64,000 nt of DNA from Diphasiastrum complanatum (Eukaryota > Streptophyta > Lycopodiopsida > Lycopodiales > Lycopodiaceae), in assembly GCA_029204225.1 (NCBI GenBank), contig CM055099.1, forward strand, positions 62,604,642 to 62,668,641, given 5' to 3'. The translations under genes were made by a program, and so were the position numbers. The notes below the pieces were generated by a model. It was not told where the DNA came from, made no database searches, and was given only the letters and a program-made list of their open reading frames with translations. Positions 11,636 to 23,357 of the stretch are shown in pieces (positions within the stretch are counted from its first letter, which is position 1; every line of letters starts with the position of its first letter).

Positions 11636-12742
11636 ATGGCCTCTTCATCCTCTGAAGACTCTAGCACCAAGCAGGTGATCCAGTGTGAGATACCCTCAGC
11701 CACACAGATTTGGCCCTTACCCTCTAACACTCTGATTCAACCATGGCTTCAGACTGCTAGCCCACTTCTTGAGGAAATGGGTTTTTTCCCGATGCTTTTC
11801 CATTATGAGATTAACATGGGCCTCGCCCTTCACGCTTATGCCACCTGGGACATGTCGAAGTCGCGTTTTCACTTCTTGTACCAAGGTACCACCACGTACA
11901 AGGTCAGGATTAACGCGGACTCGATGGTCATCGTTAGCATTATGTTTGGTGATTGTCAGCCCATCTCCTATCGTCAGGCAAAAAGCTTGATCAAACCTTT
12001 CATCGCCAAGACTGCACCAGAGATCCCCATCCAAACTAACAATGATTACCTAATAGAGGCTATCACGAAACCAGTCATAGAAGCGGTTGCACATCTGTTG
12101 AACAAATTTTTAGTTGTTTCAACATTTCGCAAGGACAGAATCCAGTCCACGCCGCTGAGTCAGATAGTGGAGTCCTTCCTAGGATTCCCTAGCCCCATGG
12201 TTGTGCCATATAACTGGCATGCCTTCCTCATTCACGAACTAACCATCTCCATCAAACCCAACAACCATGAGCATATCGCAACAGGTCCCCTGTTGTGTAA
12301 TTTTGCCTATGCACTTCTCGAGGCAAAAGTGCGCAGTTTTCGTCACTCCAGCCTTCTATCCCCCATCGTGCCGCACACTAACCTTTATCCGCCATCTATC
12401 GCATCCACATCCTCCCAACCTGCAGTTACTGACACAACGGCCAGCAAAAGAATGTGTGGCACTGTCCCTTCCTCCTCATCTCCACCTACCACCAAACGAC
12501 ATACCACCGCCACATCAATAACCACTCCATCAACCACCGCCACTTCTTCTTTTGTACAACCTCCTCCTCTTGTCTCTGTTGTCACTACTCCTCTTTCTGT
12601 TCCATCCACGACTACTTCTGTTTCCACTCTAGTCTTCTTTGTTGCTACCACTTCTACTTCTGTTCCATTATCTACTATCTCTTCCGTCACTATCGTATCC
12701 TCTATTGCTCCTGTCTCCACTGTTGCTCATGCTCCAGTTTAA
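11636..12742 (+). CDS. 368-aa protein of unknown function, probably element-borne
   Basis: This is the longest open frame in the window outside the host gene exons. The ATG sits in a favourable context (aacATGGcc). Residues 1-235 look globular, with aromatic and hydrophobic patches; residues 240-368 are almost only Ser, Thr, Pro and Val, a low-complexity tail. Downstream (13.0-13.57 kb) are remains of a heptad-rich coiled-coil coding stretch in the same orientation. A globular N-terminus, a Ser/Thr/Pro linker and a coiled coil, lying between gypsy remnants, recall the extra ORFs of Tat/Ogre-type gypsy elements and the 'plant transposon protein' type domain. That parallel is inference; I recognise no catalytic motif. 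It could also be a captured host fragment. Confidence 0.45.
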   Translation: MASSSSEDSSTKQVIQCEIPSATQIWPLPSNTLIQPWLQTASPLLEEMGFFPMLFHYEINMGLALHAYATWDMSKSRFHFLYQGTTTYKVRINADSMVIVSIMFGDCQPISYRQAKSLIKPFIAKTAPEIPIQTNNDYLIEAITKPVIEAVAHLLNKFLVVSTFRKDRIQSTPLSQIVESFLGFPSPMVVPYNWHAFLIHELTISIKPNNHEHIATGPLLCNFAYALLEAKVRSFRHSSLLSPIVPHTNLYPPSIASTSSQPAVTDTTASKRMCGTVPSSSSPPTTKRHTTATSITTPSTTATSSFVQPPPLVSVVTTPLSVPSTTTSVSTLVFFVATTSTSVPLSTISSVTIVSSIAPVSTVAHAPV

Positions 12743-13570
12743 TCCCTCTTATTCTCAGTTGTCTCCGGACACTCTAGCATGGATGCAAGTCATCAACTTT
12801 TCACCCCCACGTCAGACCATTTCTGTTCCATCCTCGCCTTCCGTGCTCCACACCACACTTCAGTTCCTCTCTGCTCCACCCATCCTCTCGTTTGAACAAA
12901 CAGTCCCCACTCATGTTTTCACTGTTGTTTCTCTTACCCCACCTATTTCGCCACCAAAGGTTGCCGAGGGCAACCAACCGTTGCTTGATGATGCATTTGT
13001 TTAGACAATTTTCATACCATCACCAGATCAGACAAATCCTACCGCTCCAGATGACAACAGGTCCCCCGAGAAACTGATTGAAGACAACGATGACGACGCT
13101 CCACAAGTCGTCAAGGCTGCTACAACACAAGCCCCTCTCAATGCCAACGTACCGGCTATTCCAATAGATTTAACGTCGGCGTACCAAACCTTGGGGACAT
13201 ACATCCAGGAAGCGGTAGCAGCCAGGGCCAATTTGGACAGCCGGGTACTCCACCTGGCGACAAGCAACACCCAGCTGCGAGCGGAATCCATGAAGCTGCA
13301 ACAAGAGCTTTTCATAGCTCAACAACATGAACAAGAAGGGCATTGGGAGATCGCCAAGCTATAGCAGAAGGAGGATGGCCTCAACTAATATATCCAAAGC
13401 CTCTCCAAAGCGTTGACAGAGGCCTCCAGGAAGGTGCGAGAGCTTCAATCCGAAGCGTCCCAACGGCTTGCTCCCCTCCAAGCGCAACTACAAATTTATG
13501 AAGCAGAGAATACGTGCCTGGGGGCGGAAGTGAAAGCCTTACAAAGTAGATGTGTAAGAGAGGCAGCAAT
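12743..13570 (+). pseudogene. coiled-coil coding remains after the 368-aa ORF
   Basis: Plus-strand coding-like sequence continues after 12,742. About 13,003-13,570 is rich in Ala, Gln, Glu, Leu and Arg with heptad spacing, as in a coiled coil. I take it as the decayed distal part of the same element-borne gene or of its partner. Its right edge abuts or overlaps the minus-strand gypsy B near 13.5-13.6 kb. Confidence 0.35.
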
Positions 13571-16500
13571 AGAAGCATGATTTTGGATAAATCTCCGATA
13601 ATAGTCAACATGTCCTAAGAAAGCTCTTAGTTCACGTAGATTGGTTGGTATCTGGAGGTTCTTTATAAGCTAGATTTGATCTTTATCGACTTCTATTCCT
13701 CTGTTTAATATTCTGTGTCCAAGTAGTATTCCTTCTTGCATACCAAAAAAACATTTCTCTGGATGAAGAGATAAACACGTATCTCGACACCGTTGCAATG
13801 TAAGTTTTAGCTTCTGTAGGTGTGTCTTTATATCACTGTATACACAGAAATCATCAATAAAGATTTCAAGAGAAGTTCTTGGGAAGGCAGCAAAAATTAA
13901 TATCATAATTCACTAAAAAGTTGCTGGTGCGTTGCAAAGACCGAAGGGCATTTTGTTGTAGGCATAAGTGCCCCAATCCGTAGTGAACGTGGTCTTGAAC
14001 AATCCTCCTTTCTCACTCCAACCTGATTATAACTAGAGAAACCGTCACAGACACTATAACGTTCTTGACCAGCAACCTGATCTAAGATAGAATCAGTGAA
14101 GGGCAGAGGATGATGATCCTTCCTTGTGGCAGCATTGAGCTTGCGGAAATCCTGGCATATTCGTATTTTGCCAGTCTTCTTCTTTGAAACAACAACAATG
14201 GGTGAAATCTATTCACTTCTTAAGACGGGATAGATAATACTTGTCTTAAGGTGCTTGTTGAGTTCGTCCATAACCATGAGGGAGTACTTTGGATTGAGAC
14301 GATATTGTCTCTGTCGAACAGGTACAGCGTCTTCTTTAAGATCAATTCGTTGCTGCAGGTATACCTTTCAAATCGTCGAGCGACCAGGCAAAAACATCTT
14401 GATGCTCCTTCAGAAATTCAGTAATTTCCGCTAATTCCAATTTTCCAAGTGACTTTGAAACATGCACAAATCTACCATGTGCAAGTTCAATTAGTTCAAT
14501 AGAATCTGGTAACATGATACCTTCTGTCATACTGGCCTTGGTATGGCCATGAATTTGTGCATGGTTGACTCCATAGATGCATTCTTGTCGTCAGCCTGGT
14601 TCTTATCACTAAATTTGTGTTCAGATTCGTCACTCGAATCATCATCAGACTCTTTTGAGTTCGTGTCTGCAATTTTAATTCCTCCATTCAGAACATCCGC
14701 TTCAGCGTTGCAGGCATCGCAGAATTCTTCTTCATCAGTATTCTCATAACATTCGAAATATTGCACTTCAATGTCAGATGCATTGGAAAAAATATTTAAG
14801 GCATAAGAAGATTCTTCTGAGGCAAAACTGGTGTCAGACAAAGGAGTTTCACCTTCATATTTGTCACGACTCCATGTGATAATTTGTTCTGCTGGCTTAC
14901 CTCGATTATTGGTCTTGTGAAATCTCAACTCTCTAGATTTCCAATGAACACTTGCGTTTGATTGATAAAGCCAGAGCCGTCCAATTAGCACAGAATAAGA
15001 TGACAAACCAAGTGGTTTGATAACTATGAAATTCATTGTGAAAGGTTTGGCTTGAATGTAAACAGTGACATCCTTCAATTCTCCAACAGGTTTTCGTCAC
15101 GTCGAATCAGCTAACTTGATATTTTGTTGTGTCGGTTGAATGTCGGTCAGCCCCAAAGCATGAGCTGTGTCTTCTGTTATTATGTTCACGCTGGAACCAG
15201 AGTCTATCGGCACTTTTTTAATCATACATCCCACAATGGTGACATCAATTTCAGGTGCACCGAGATCACCTAAATCAATACACAATACACCAACATCTAG
15301 CAAAGAAATTTTTTCTTCTTTCTAGGGGCAGAAAGACCTTTTAGTTGCTTTCTGTAATAAGTGTTATCGGCCAACAATTGCTCAAAAGTGATATTCGGAC
15401 GAAGAGATCCAACATCAGTGACTATATCATAGTCCTTCGTCTTTGATTTCGAGATTGGCTTGTCAATAACAGCACTAGACAATTTAGTCTTCGCTATTTC
15501 ATCGTCCCCTTCCTCGAATGTGACCACCTTCTCTGCAGCAGCTAACTGAAGTTCAGGTGTTGATAATTTCTTTCGCTTCTGCGGAGATGTCCTTTGCAAA
15601 TAATTTTGCAGCATCGCGGTCATAGTCGGGGTCATTTTTAAGATCTTCTTTAGTTGTAGATTTGTTCGTCGTCTTGCTAGCTTCGAAGATTTTTTGCGCT
15701 TCATTGAAGATTTCTGTTCAGGTTTCGAGGAGCCTTTGCTTCTTGTTGTGACTTTGAATATCTTCTCTACGTCACTTGGCCAAGACTGGTCATTTGTCTT
15801 CGCCAATTTTCCTTCGATAATATCGATACTCTGCACAACAACATCAGTCGAAGCTTTTGCTTTCGAGTCTGCAGCAGTTGGTATTGCTACATACTAATAT
15901 TTAGGTCGCGGATTTAGCGGCTGAGGGCAGTCAAGATACTTGTGGCCAGGCTCCCTACAGTTCGAACATAACGGTACATAACCAATCGGCTTTCGTGGCT
16001 GAGGACAATCAGGTGAAAAATGTCTCGACTCTCCACAGTTGTAGCAGTTGCCCGACAGTGGTTTAGTTCCGGTTTGTGACTTCATCGCTGGTCCAACAAA
16101 TTCAGGAGGATTGTGTCTTTTTTGTGCGAACTTTGGTCTATGTTGTTGGGCTGATGTTGCAGTACCCTGAATATAATTAGTAGTCGCATCATTTTGAAAA
16201 ATAAAAAGTACCTCCTAGACAGGATCTTCAATATATTTTACATTCACAGTGGTGCAGTCTTTCTTAGTATGTCCAGAAGTTCCACATTTTGTTTACCACA
16301 TTCCTGAGTTGGAAGAAGATGCTTTTGGTCTTTTGTCTGCAACTTCAGATATCTGCACTTTTAAGTCATTAAATTTTTTATTAAGGTCAGCCATATTACT
16401 CTTCCAAAGCTTTTCGACTTTAGAAGTTGACGACTTATCCTCAATGGTTTTCGTGTCGTCCTTTCGTTTGGATCATCGTTTACTTCTTTTATCTCCTTTA

Positions 16501-17332
16501 TCAACTTCTGATTTTGATGAATCACTGCTTTCGGACTCCGAGCTTGAAGAATTGATACTTGAGTCACAATCTGAATCATCTTCGCTATCACTAGAATCAG
16601 TTTTGGACTTACAAGATCTTTTAGTTGAGCGTCGCTTTCGTGCTAGTTTCGAAGTTTTCAGCACTAGCTATTACTGCTGCTAAGGAGGTCATGTGCCCTT
16701 GTCTACAATACCGATCAATCTTTGGTGGTAAACCAGCCAAAAACCATTCGATCTGCATATCAACGAGATATACACCAGTTAGTTTTCCTATAAGATTTTT
16801 AACCTTTCGTGTATATTTTCAAAGGGTTTCGTCCAAGAATTTTAGATTTATAACCAATTTCTCTGAACTGGTTCAGAAACGATCTTTCAGTAGTAACCAG
16901 ATTCCTACACGGCCTGGTTCAACTTGACTATACCATATGCGTGCCTGCTTTCTCAGCAGACCAGGGAAGATTCGCAGTTTGTCTACGTCAGTTCCTTCGT
17001 TATTTGCATTAGCGATTGACTCAAATTGCGAGACATAGCTATCTGCATCATCGGAAGTAGTCCATTTAAAATAATTGTACTTAATTTTTGAAATAGAAGT
17101 GAAACGTGCAGCAGGACCTTCCATACCGAAGCTAATTAGAAGTTCAAGTAACTGGGCAGTGATCTCGTTGAGATTTCTTCGACTCGAGCTCTCACTCTGT
17201 CTTTGTAAAAATTCGTCTCTAAGCTTACGGTATCGTTCTAATCAGGATTCTCTATTCGACATACACTGGAAATGGAGATGGATGTGTTAGTTTTTCTTAT
17301 AACTTTCCTAAGCTATCCCGGCAACGGCGCCA
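13540..17332 (-). mobile_element. Ty3/gypsy retrotransposon B, broken
   Basis: A minus-strand gypsy fossil. Its tRNA-Asp-type primer site is at 17,332-17,315. Downstream on the minus strand come a gag core (about 17,124-16,873, with YVSQFE-like and RQARIWYSQ motifs), an acidic Ser-rich linker (16.7-16.3 kb), two CCHC zinc knuckles (about 16,060-15,910), an aspartic protease with DSGSS near 15,205, and reverse transcriptase segments with the DDLKGI approach motif (near 14,360), a FIDDF catalytic box (near 13,860) and a thumb-like LRELRAFLGH segment (near 13,630). RNase H and integrase are absent from the window side. It is broken in several places and its 3' part is replaced by the 11.3-13.6 kb sequence. 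Confidence 0.8.
17315..17332 (-). other. primer binding site, tRNA-Asp type
   Basis: The minus strand reads TGGCGCCGTTGCCGGGAT, the tRNA-Asp-type primer site of gypsy B; gag follows on the same strand, as expected. Confidence 0.8.
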
Positions 17333-17955
17333 ACAATTGGTATATGTCGTGCTATACCAACAAGGTTAATATAGATTTTGTAGTAAATAATGTCGAACCC
17401 ACATAGGACAGCGTTAGAAAGTTATATATTTGGTACAATCTATGATTTATTTTGAATGAAGTGGCTTCGGGCGTTATTTGGTTGTCAACAGACATTGGAA
17501 AGTAACCAGTATTACTTGTGTTGGGTTGTGTAGTGTTAAATAATTCCAGAACAGCAGTCTTGCCTCTATCAAATTGAATGAAACGCGTTCTACAGGTGAG
17601 ATGTTATCAGAGTAGCACAGCAGTACTACACTCCGGCTGATTAAGGTGTCAATAGAGAGTTGAGAAATGTTCGATGTATTCGTGTTTGTGTAGACAATTA
17701 GTTAATCGCATTCGCGAACTATTCGTTTCTAGACAGAAGTCCTCAACAACTTAAGTCCAAGTTTATGGTTAAAGAGCACGAATAGTTTTAGAGCACGTTA
17801 GAAACTTATGTCAGTTACAATCAGGAACACAGATCAAAGACTCAATTCTTCAGACATAAACTGTCATCTCAAATGTATACATACAGTTTTATTCAATGAT
17901 CGTGCTAGACTGTACCAAATGTAGACGTTATTCGAGTGCCGAAAAGAAAGTTTTC
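17333..17955 (-). mobile_element. probable 5' LTR of gypsy B
   Basis: Directly upstream (minus strand) of the primer site at 17,332 lies a gene-free block containing the 'tgtcgaacccacata' phrase common near the LTR edges of plant gypsy elements. The far end is placed only approximately, where gag-like sequence of another element begins near 17,960. Confidence 0.5.
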
Positions 17956-17959
17956 GCGA

Positions 17960-19793
17960 CCTATTGATGTGGTGTTGCTGCTACAGCTCCTTGTAAGGCT
18001 TTTAGTTTATGATCAAACTGCGCCGTAAGTTGTTCCATCTGCTGTTTGTGTAATTTTGTCATTTGATCCAACTACAGTTCTGTGGATAGAGCGGATGCAG
18101 TTGATGACGGTAATGCTATCAAGGAAGCAGGAGTATGGGTGGATGGATATTCGTCGTCAGATCCCTCATCTTCTTCCTTGATGGCATCTTCCATAGCTTC
18201 TTGCAGAGTAGCATACTGCTCCCGTCGTTTCAATTCTCTTCTGATGCTTCATGGTAGTTCAGCTAGGAAATAGATGATCACCGCATGATCGGGAGTTAGG
18301 GCTGCACTACACTCGGATCATAGATGTTTGACCCGTTCAATATAGTCCTTGACCCTTTCTCGTTTTCCCATCTTGACTTTGCTCAGCAGGAGAAAGGGGT
18401 CTTCTAGGAATTTCCTTGGTTTAAAGCGCGTGATGAGAGCCGCTTTAATCGCTTTCTAGGTAGATTTTTCTTCCTCTATCAAGTTGAAAAACACTAGTTT
18501 TGGAGATATTAAAATTTGATGAGATTTTAGGCTCTTTTTTCCTCCAAAATGGAGATTGGTATGTTTTTTGGATTTTTTGGTTGGTTGGTTTGGTTTTCAA
18601 GCCCTTAGATGTTGTTCAAGGCCTCCTCTACTGTTGCGTCGGCGCCTCAAAGGGCACTGGGACTTGAGCGGTTTCCCCAACACGCGCTTAAGTCTAACAT
18701 TCATCCATCATGCACTTACGTAAAAGCCAACTCAGAAACGTAACAAGCTTAACCATTCAGACTCAAGAAAACTGGAATCCCAACCAACCCGAAAGCCAAC
18801 TCAGAATCCGTCCCCAAAAGGTAACCAAAGGCAAAGACAAGCCACACATGAAACCCAAGGCATAGTGGTCGCCAAACTGACCAATTGGCATAGCGGCAAG
18901 CTCCATGTCGATGACAGGGACCCTTAGGCGCCAGCGACGCAAAAAGGTTGTAGTAAGAGTCCTTCCACTTGGACCAGTCCCGGAGGCGAAACCGAAATGG
19001 TAATCATCCCCAAGGATCAACTTTATTAGATTTGAAAGAAGTTACATTCATACATAGACTGACCGGTCTCGGGGCCACCAACACGTGCTGGGCATTGTGC
19101 CTGGCTCGTGCTGGTAGAGGGAGCTGAGACCTGGCGACTGGATTCCTGGCGCTGGTTGAGCTGCCCAAGTTTCTGTCTGTCGGACTCCCCCTATAGTTCT
19201 GCTGTGATTCGGCGCACCCCCTCTGTTCTGAAATATAGTGCTTTCTGGTAAAGCACGCTTTTTGGGACTTAGTTTTTATTTTGCTGATTAAGCCTGGCAA
19301 GCCTGGCAGAATCAGTCTGGCTCCCGGACATGGGTCCCGGGAGCCGTTCCGGTGGCAGAATCAACTTGCTTCCTGACTAGGCCATGACTCGAGCTCCAGA
19401 GCTAGCTCATGACTTGTGACTACTTGACTGGCTCACCACAGGTCGGAGGCTCAGTCCTTGACGTTCTAACTTGCTCTGGGACCTTAGGGAGTGTCACCCC
19501 TTAGAGTCTTACAGAGCACGTTGGGTGCACCTGAGTCAGCTTTACAACATCTACCCTCTCACACCTCCTCTGCTAGCTGTGAACAGTCCAAACACAAAAA
19601 AATACAAAAAACTAACTCTAAACTCTCAAAAATCTACCTAAAACTACTCTAAAACGCAAGAAATAGCTAAAATGCAACTACACTAGTTAGTGAAAACCTA
19701 TCCCCGGCAATGGCGCCACTGTAGGATCTGATGTAGTAATAGCCCTCCCGCCTGTCAACAAGGTTTAGTTCACTGGATAGGCACCTAACTATG
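17960..19793 (-). mobile_element. Ty3/gypsy retrotransposon D, gag and leader remnant
   Basis: The minus strand of 18,480-17,960 reads as a retrotransposon gag core (ALITRFKPRKFLE, then a KVKMGKRERVKDYIERV motif), clearly related to the gag of element A near 6490-6620. Upstream are a GC-rich leader (18.5-19.7 kb) with several GGCGCC words and a primer site at 19,718-19,701. Positions 19,719-19,793 are the end of its LTR. It is fragmentary, cut on the left by the LTR of gypsy B and on the right by a younger insertion. Confidence 0.65.
19701..19718 (-). other. primer binding site, tRNA-Asp type
   Basis: The minus strand reads TGGCGCCATTGCCGGGGA, one base off the plant gypsy tRNA-Asp signature. 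It marks the LTR/leader edge of gypsy D. Confidence 0.75.
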
Positions 19794-21019
19794 TGTTGTA
19801 AAGCTACATTTACAAGCTTTACTTTCGGCGCCATTGGCGCCAGCTATGTCCCCGGCGCCAGCAGCGCCCCTGCTGCTCCCGGCGCCAACGGCGCCGGCGT
19901 CGCTCCCGGCGCCACTGTGACCAGAATCCAGTCGGCGCCAAGTTCCTATGGCTGAAAATCTTTGATCGGTTCTAGCGGAGTCCAGAGAGCTCATATCGAT
20001 GTGCAATCACCTCACACGATCTAGGCATGATTAAAGGAAGCCTGGGGATCAATAAAATCTAGAAAGAGAAGATCCTAGAGAGAGAAAAAACGTGCTTTAC
20101 CAGCTTAGGTAGAGTGCTTGGTATGAGGGGAGGTGCCGAATCACACCAATACTATAGGGGAGTGCGGGTTGCGACTCAGGGCGAGCTCCAACCAAGTCTC
20201 AGCCTCCCTTGCTGGAATGTTGTCATGGCTCTCGCCTTGGCATGCTAGCGCCCCGGAGACTAGGGTCGGTCACACACTTGAAATGTAACCTTCTCAGATT
20301 TATCAATAAAGTGGGATTTTCCTCAAACTGACTCTGATTACCTTCTGGGTTTCAGTGTTCGGTAAAAGCGCCAGTTGTAAGGCCGCTTTCAAAATTTTTA
20401 ACTTGGCACATAGCTGAGGGTCGTATCCCGGGACGCCAGCAGTATGCCGTCGGGACCATTCGGTCCGTGGCGCCAGCGGTATGCTATCGGGACCATTTGG
20501 TCCAGGAACTGGTTGTTTCCATATCTGTCGCGGCTTGTGGTTCTGAGTGTTCCTTGCATGAACGTGAATGGGTTAAGCTCTTGGGGAACGGGCTCTAACC
20601 TGTCGGCTGAGTTGGATGGCTTGCTTGGGTGGATGTTACCTGTTTATGGCTGTCCAGTCTGGCGTGGCGCCAGGTTGGCTTCCAGCGCTCGTGACGAAGC
20701 TTTCAGTTGGTTAAGTCTGATGTAAGTCAGACCGCTTGCTTGGAATGGATGTTACTCGTTTGTAACGAAGCTTCGAGTTGGTTAAGTTTGATGTATGTCG
20801 GGCGGCTTGCTTGGAGGGAAGTCACCCACGTCGGGACCTCCCGATCTGGCATGGCGCCAGGTTGGATCTCAATGTTGGTTTTCGGAACTTCAAGTTGGTT
20901 AAGTCTGATCGTTGTTGGCGAGTTGGCTGCTTGTATGTCAAGTGGGTTTGGATGGCAAGAGTTGAAGGCTGGGAAGCTAAGTCGTGGTTCCCGGCTCCCT
21001 TTGGGATGCCTGCGCTACA
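19794..21019 (+). repeat. left LTR of the LARD-like element
   Basis: 1226 bp, TG...CA ends. The first 170 bp carry seven GGCGCC palindromes. It matches the right LTR over its full length apart from block differences in the GGCGCC-rich part and near 20,055. Confidence 0.93.
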
Positions 21020-21021
21020 TG

Positions 21022-21033
21022 TGGTATCAGAGC
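21022..21033 (+). other. primer binding site, tRNA-iMet type
   Basis: TGGTATCAGAGC begins two bases after the left LTR end and is the canonical plant copia primer site. It sets the element's orientation as plus. Confidence 0.92.
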
Positions 21034-23357
21034 CGACTGGCCGGTCAGCTATGCGGATCTCACGGAAATGGCCACGGTTTGGGGTTCATCAAGACAACTG
21101 TTGTGCAAGGTGCTGCCCACAGTGTAAGCACGGGTGCGTCCACGGTCAGGGTGGTCGGCAGAACGGGGGACTTGATGAGTCAAAGTGCTGCCCTTGAGGT
21201 GTAAGCACGGTCAGTTCTTGCGGTTCGGGACTGGTGCTGTCTGCACGTAGGACGGATGAGGCAAAGTGCTGCCTAGGGAGGTGAAAGCACAGTCTGTACC
21301 TTGTGGGGTGCGGGGCGACATATTCGAACTGTACGGGTTAACCATTGATACAGAGATGCTGCTCGAATTCGGGTGTAAAGCACGGGTGGTTAGCTGCCGG
21401 TGCGGGATAGCTGCCGATCGTTTAGCTATAAGGGCTATCGACCAAAAAGTGGTGGGGCGTGACTGAGGCAATGTGCTGCTTAATGGTGAAAGCACGGATA
21501 GTTGGAGGGGTGTCCTATGTGGGCTGATTCCGTGATCGATTTGTATGGGCGCGGCCAGGCAAAGGTCCGTTGGCAGGACCATCTCAAAGGGGGACCTTGT
21601 CTTTGTTACTTGTTAGTAAACCTGCCTGAGTGTCTTACTTGTACGTATTCGTGGTGAGTCTTAGTACTCGTGCTTTGCCTGGTTTGCATGATTGCTTGTG
21701 ATACAAGGAGCTGATGGCTCGAGAAGGAACCTTTTCTTTTGAAGGCTGATACCATCAAACAAAGAGGACTCCAGAATCTGTGCGGCGGATTTGCAGTTCA
21801 AGTACTCGCACGTGAACGACAACGAAATGACTCAATGTTTGCAAAGGATGGATGGCTAGCCTGTTTCTTGGGTTAGTTTCATTTGCGACAACGCCCACCA
21901 GACGCAAGCAGGAAGTCAAAAGTTGGAAAGGGCAATTTCAGGGGAGATCTTCTATAGCAGTTGGTCTTCATTTTGGGACGGCCACCTTCGGAACTGAAAC
22001 TCACTGAGCATGGGTGATATCCAGTATCAGTTGGGTTTTTCCTCAAAGGGAAAAAGACTAGGATCCTCTTCAGAGATTGGCAACAAGTTGGATCGAGCCA
22101 TAATCCTAGCAGATGGGAAGCAAAGTGTTGGAAAGGCTTTTTGTCCGAAGAACTCTACTCTAAGTCCGATCAGCTGATTTATTAAGTGGAGGGGAACTAT
22201 CACACACACCTCTCTCTTGGGGCAAATTTTGAATGAAAGTTGATCAAAATGGGGGCAAATTCAAGGTGACCTAGCCATACTCACACGAGGAGACTGGCGA
22301 ACTTTGGACCTAATAAGTTGACAAGTTTTTGTTGTGGAAAGGAAAGTTTGTTATAGGCTTTCTCTGGACCAGCAATGATGAGGAAACATATGAGTACGCT
22401 GGCTTGTGTTACGTGTAAGGCAGCTGATCAATGAAGGAACTGTGAAAGTTGAGTCTTGCATAGAGACTTGGTATTTCGAACGGACGCTAAGGGATAGTTC
22501 GCGTTGAGATCGAACTAGTGCAAACTCTGGGTGCATGTTTCTGATTCAAAGAGAGCTACTTGAAGCTAAGCTCGATGTACACTTCTTGTTTTGACTGTGA
22601 GGCAACTAACCAGTGATGGAATTGTGAAAGTCAAGTTTTGCGCGACGGACATGGTGCTTCAAACAAACGCGAAGAGATAGTTCGGATGCGGATCAAACTG
22701 GTGCGACCCTTTGGCTTTCCACGAGGTCAATGGTTACATTTGGGCTGATTCAAAGAGCTACTTCAAGCTAAGTGAGAGGTGCATTGCGGAGTACTCAATC
22801 TTTGCCTACCTTAAAGAGCCAAGATGGAAAAGTATCAAGATCAGGCTGGGACAAGGAGAGAAATCAAGGTGCAGAAGCAACAAGGCACGGAGTGGACCAA
22901 TAAGTGGGCAATCAAACGATAAATCCTTCGGCTCAGGGAGCCTTGATACCTGTGCGGAACCGAACAAATCTGGAGCTCAGGGAGCTCAACACAAAGTGCA
23001 TCAAGGACAAATCAGGAGCTCAAAGGAGTTCCAAAGTCGAAAGTCAGAAGCGACAGGGGCGAACATTTCAAAGAAAGGCCTCTGTCACCAGTTAATAAGG
23101 CTCTCGGGTTTTACGAAAGCGATATCAAATCTACGCTTTTCCCAGACAAAGATATTTGTTTCAAGTTATGTAATTTTTCAGTACAAAGAGCTGAGCCTCC
23201 CACTTGTGGTGTGCCAGCTTCAATGTTAATAAAAAGTGGCCAGTAAGTTGAGTACTGTGCCAAGTAAGCATAAATGTATAGTCATTTTAATTGGGAGATA
23301 CCTTTACTTTAATCTGACATCTGATGAGGACATCAGATTTTATAAAGGTGGGGTGGA
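21034..23357 (+). other. non-coding interior of the LARD-like element
   Basis: No recognisable retroviral-type protein is encoded on either strand. The left part carries five GTGCTGCC...AGCAC hairpin units (21,110-21,496). A diverged direct repeat lies at about 22,419-22,533 and 22,602-22,712 (shared words 'gaactgtgaaagt' and 'ggatagttcg'). The end is the polypurine tract. It may hold RNA signals for packaging by an autonomous copia partner (inference). Confidence 0.7.

Noticed and set aside
12385-12720. 111-codon minus-strand frame rich in Val, Glu and Thr
   Set aside because: Mirror image of the Ser/Thr/Pro-coding tail of the 368-aa frame on the other strand.
20707-21204. Open frames of 139-165 codons across the LTR end of the LARD-like element
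   Set aside because: They span the LTR/primer-site boundary, have no motif and lie in GC-rich repeated sequence. Chance openness is the simpler explanation.
21110-21496. CRISPR-like array
   Set aside because: Spaced repeats are short hairpin words of varying spacing in a plant retroelement, with no uniform repeat or spacer length.
22711-23229. 172-codon frame in the LARD interior
   Set aside because: No zinc knuckle, UBN2 pattern or other gag feature, and composition rich in Ser, Lys and Gln without order. Not counted as a gene.
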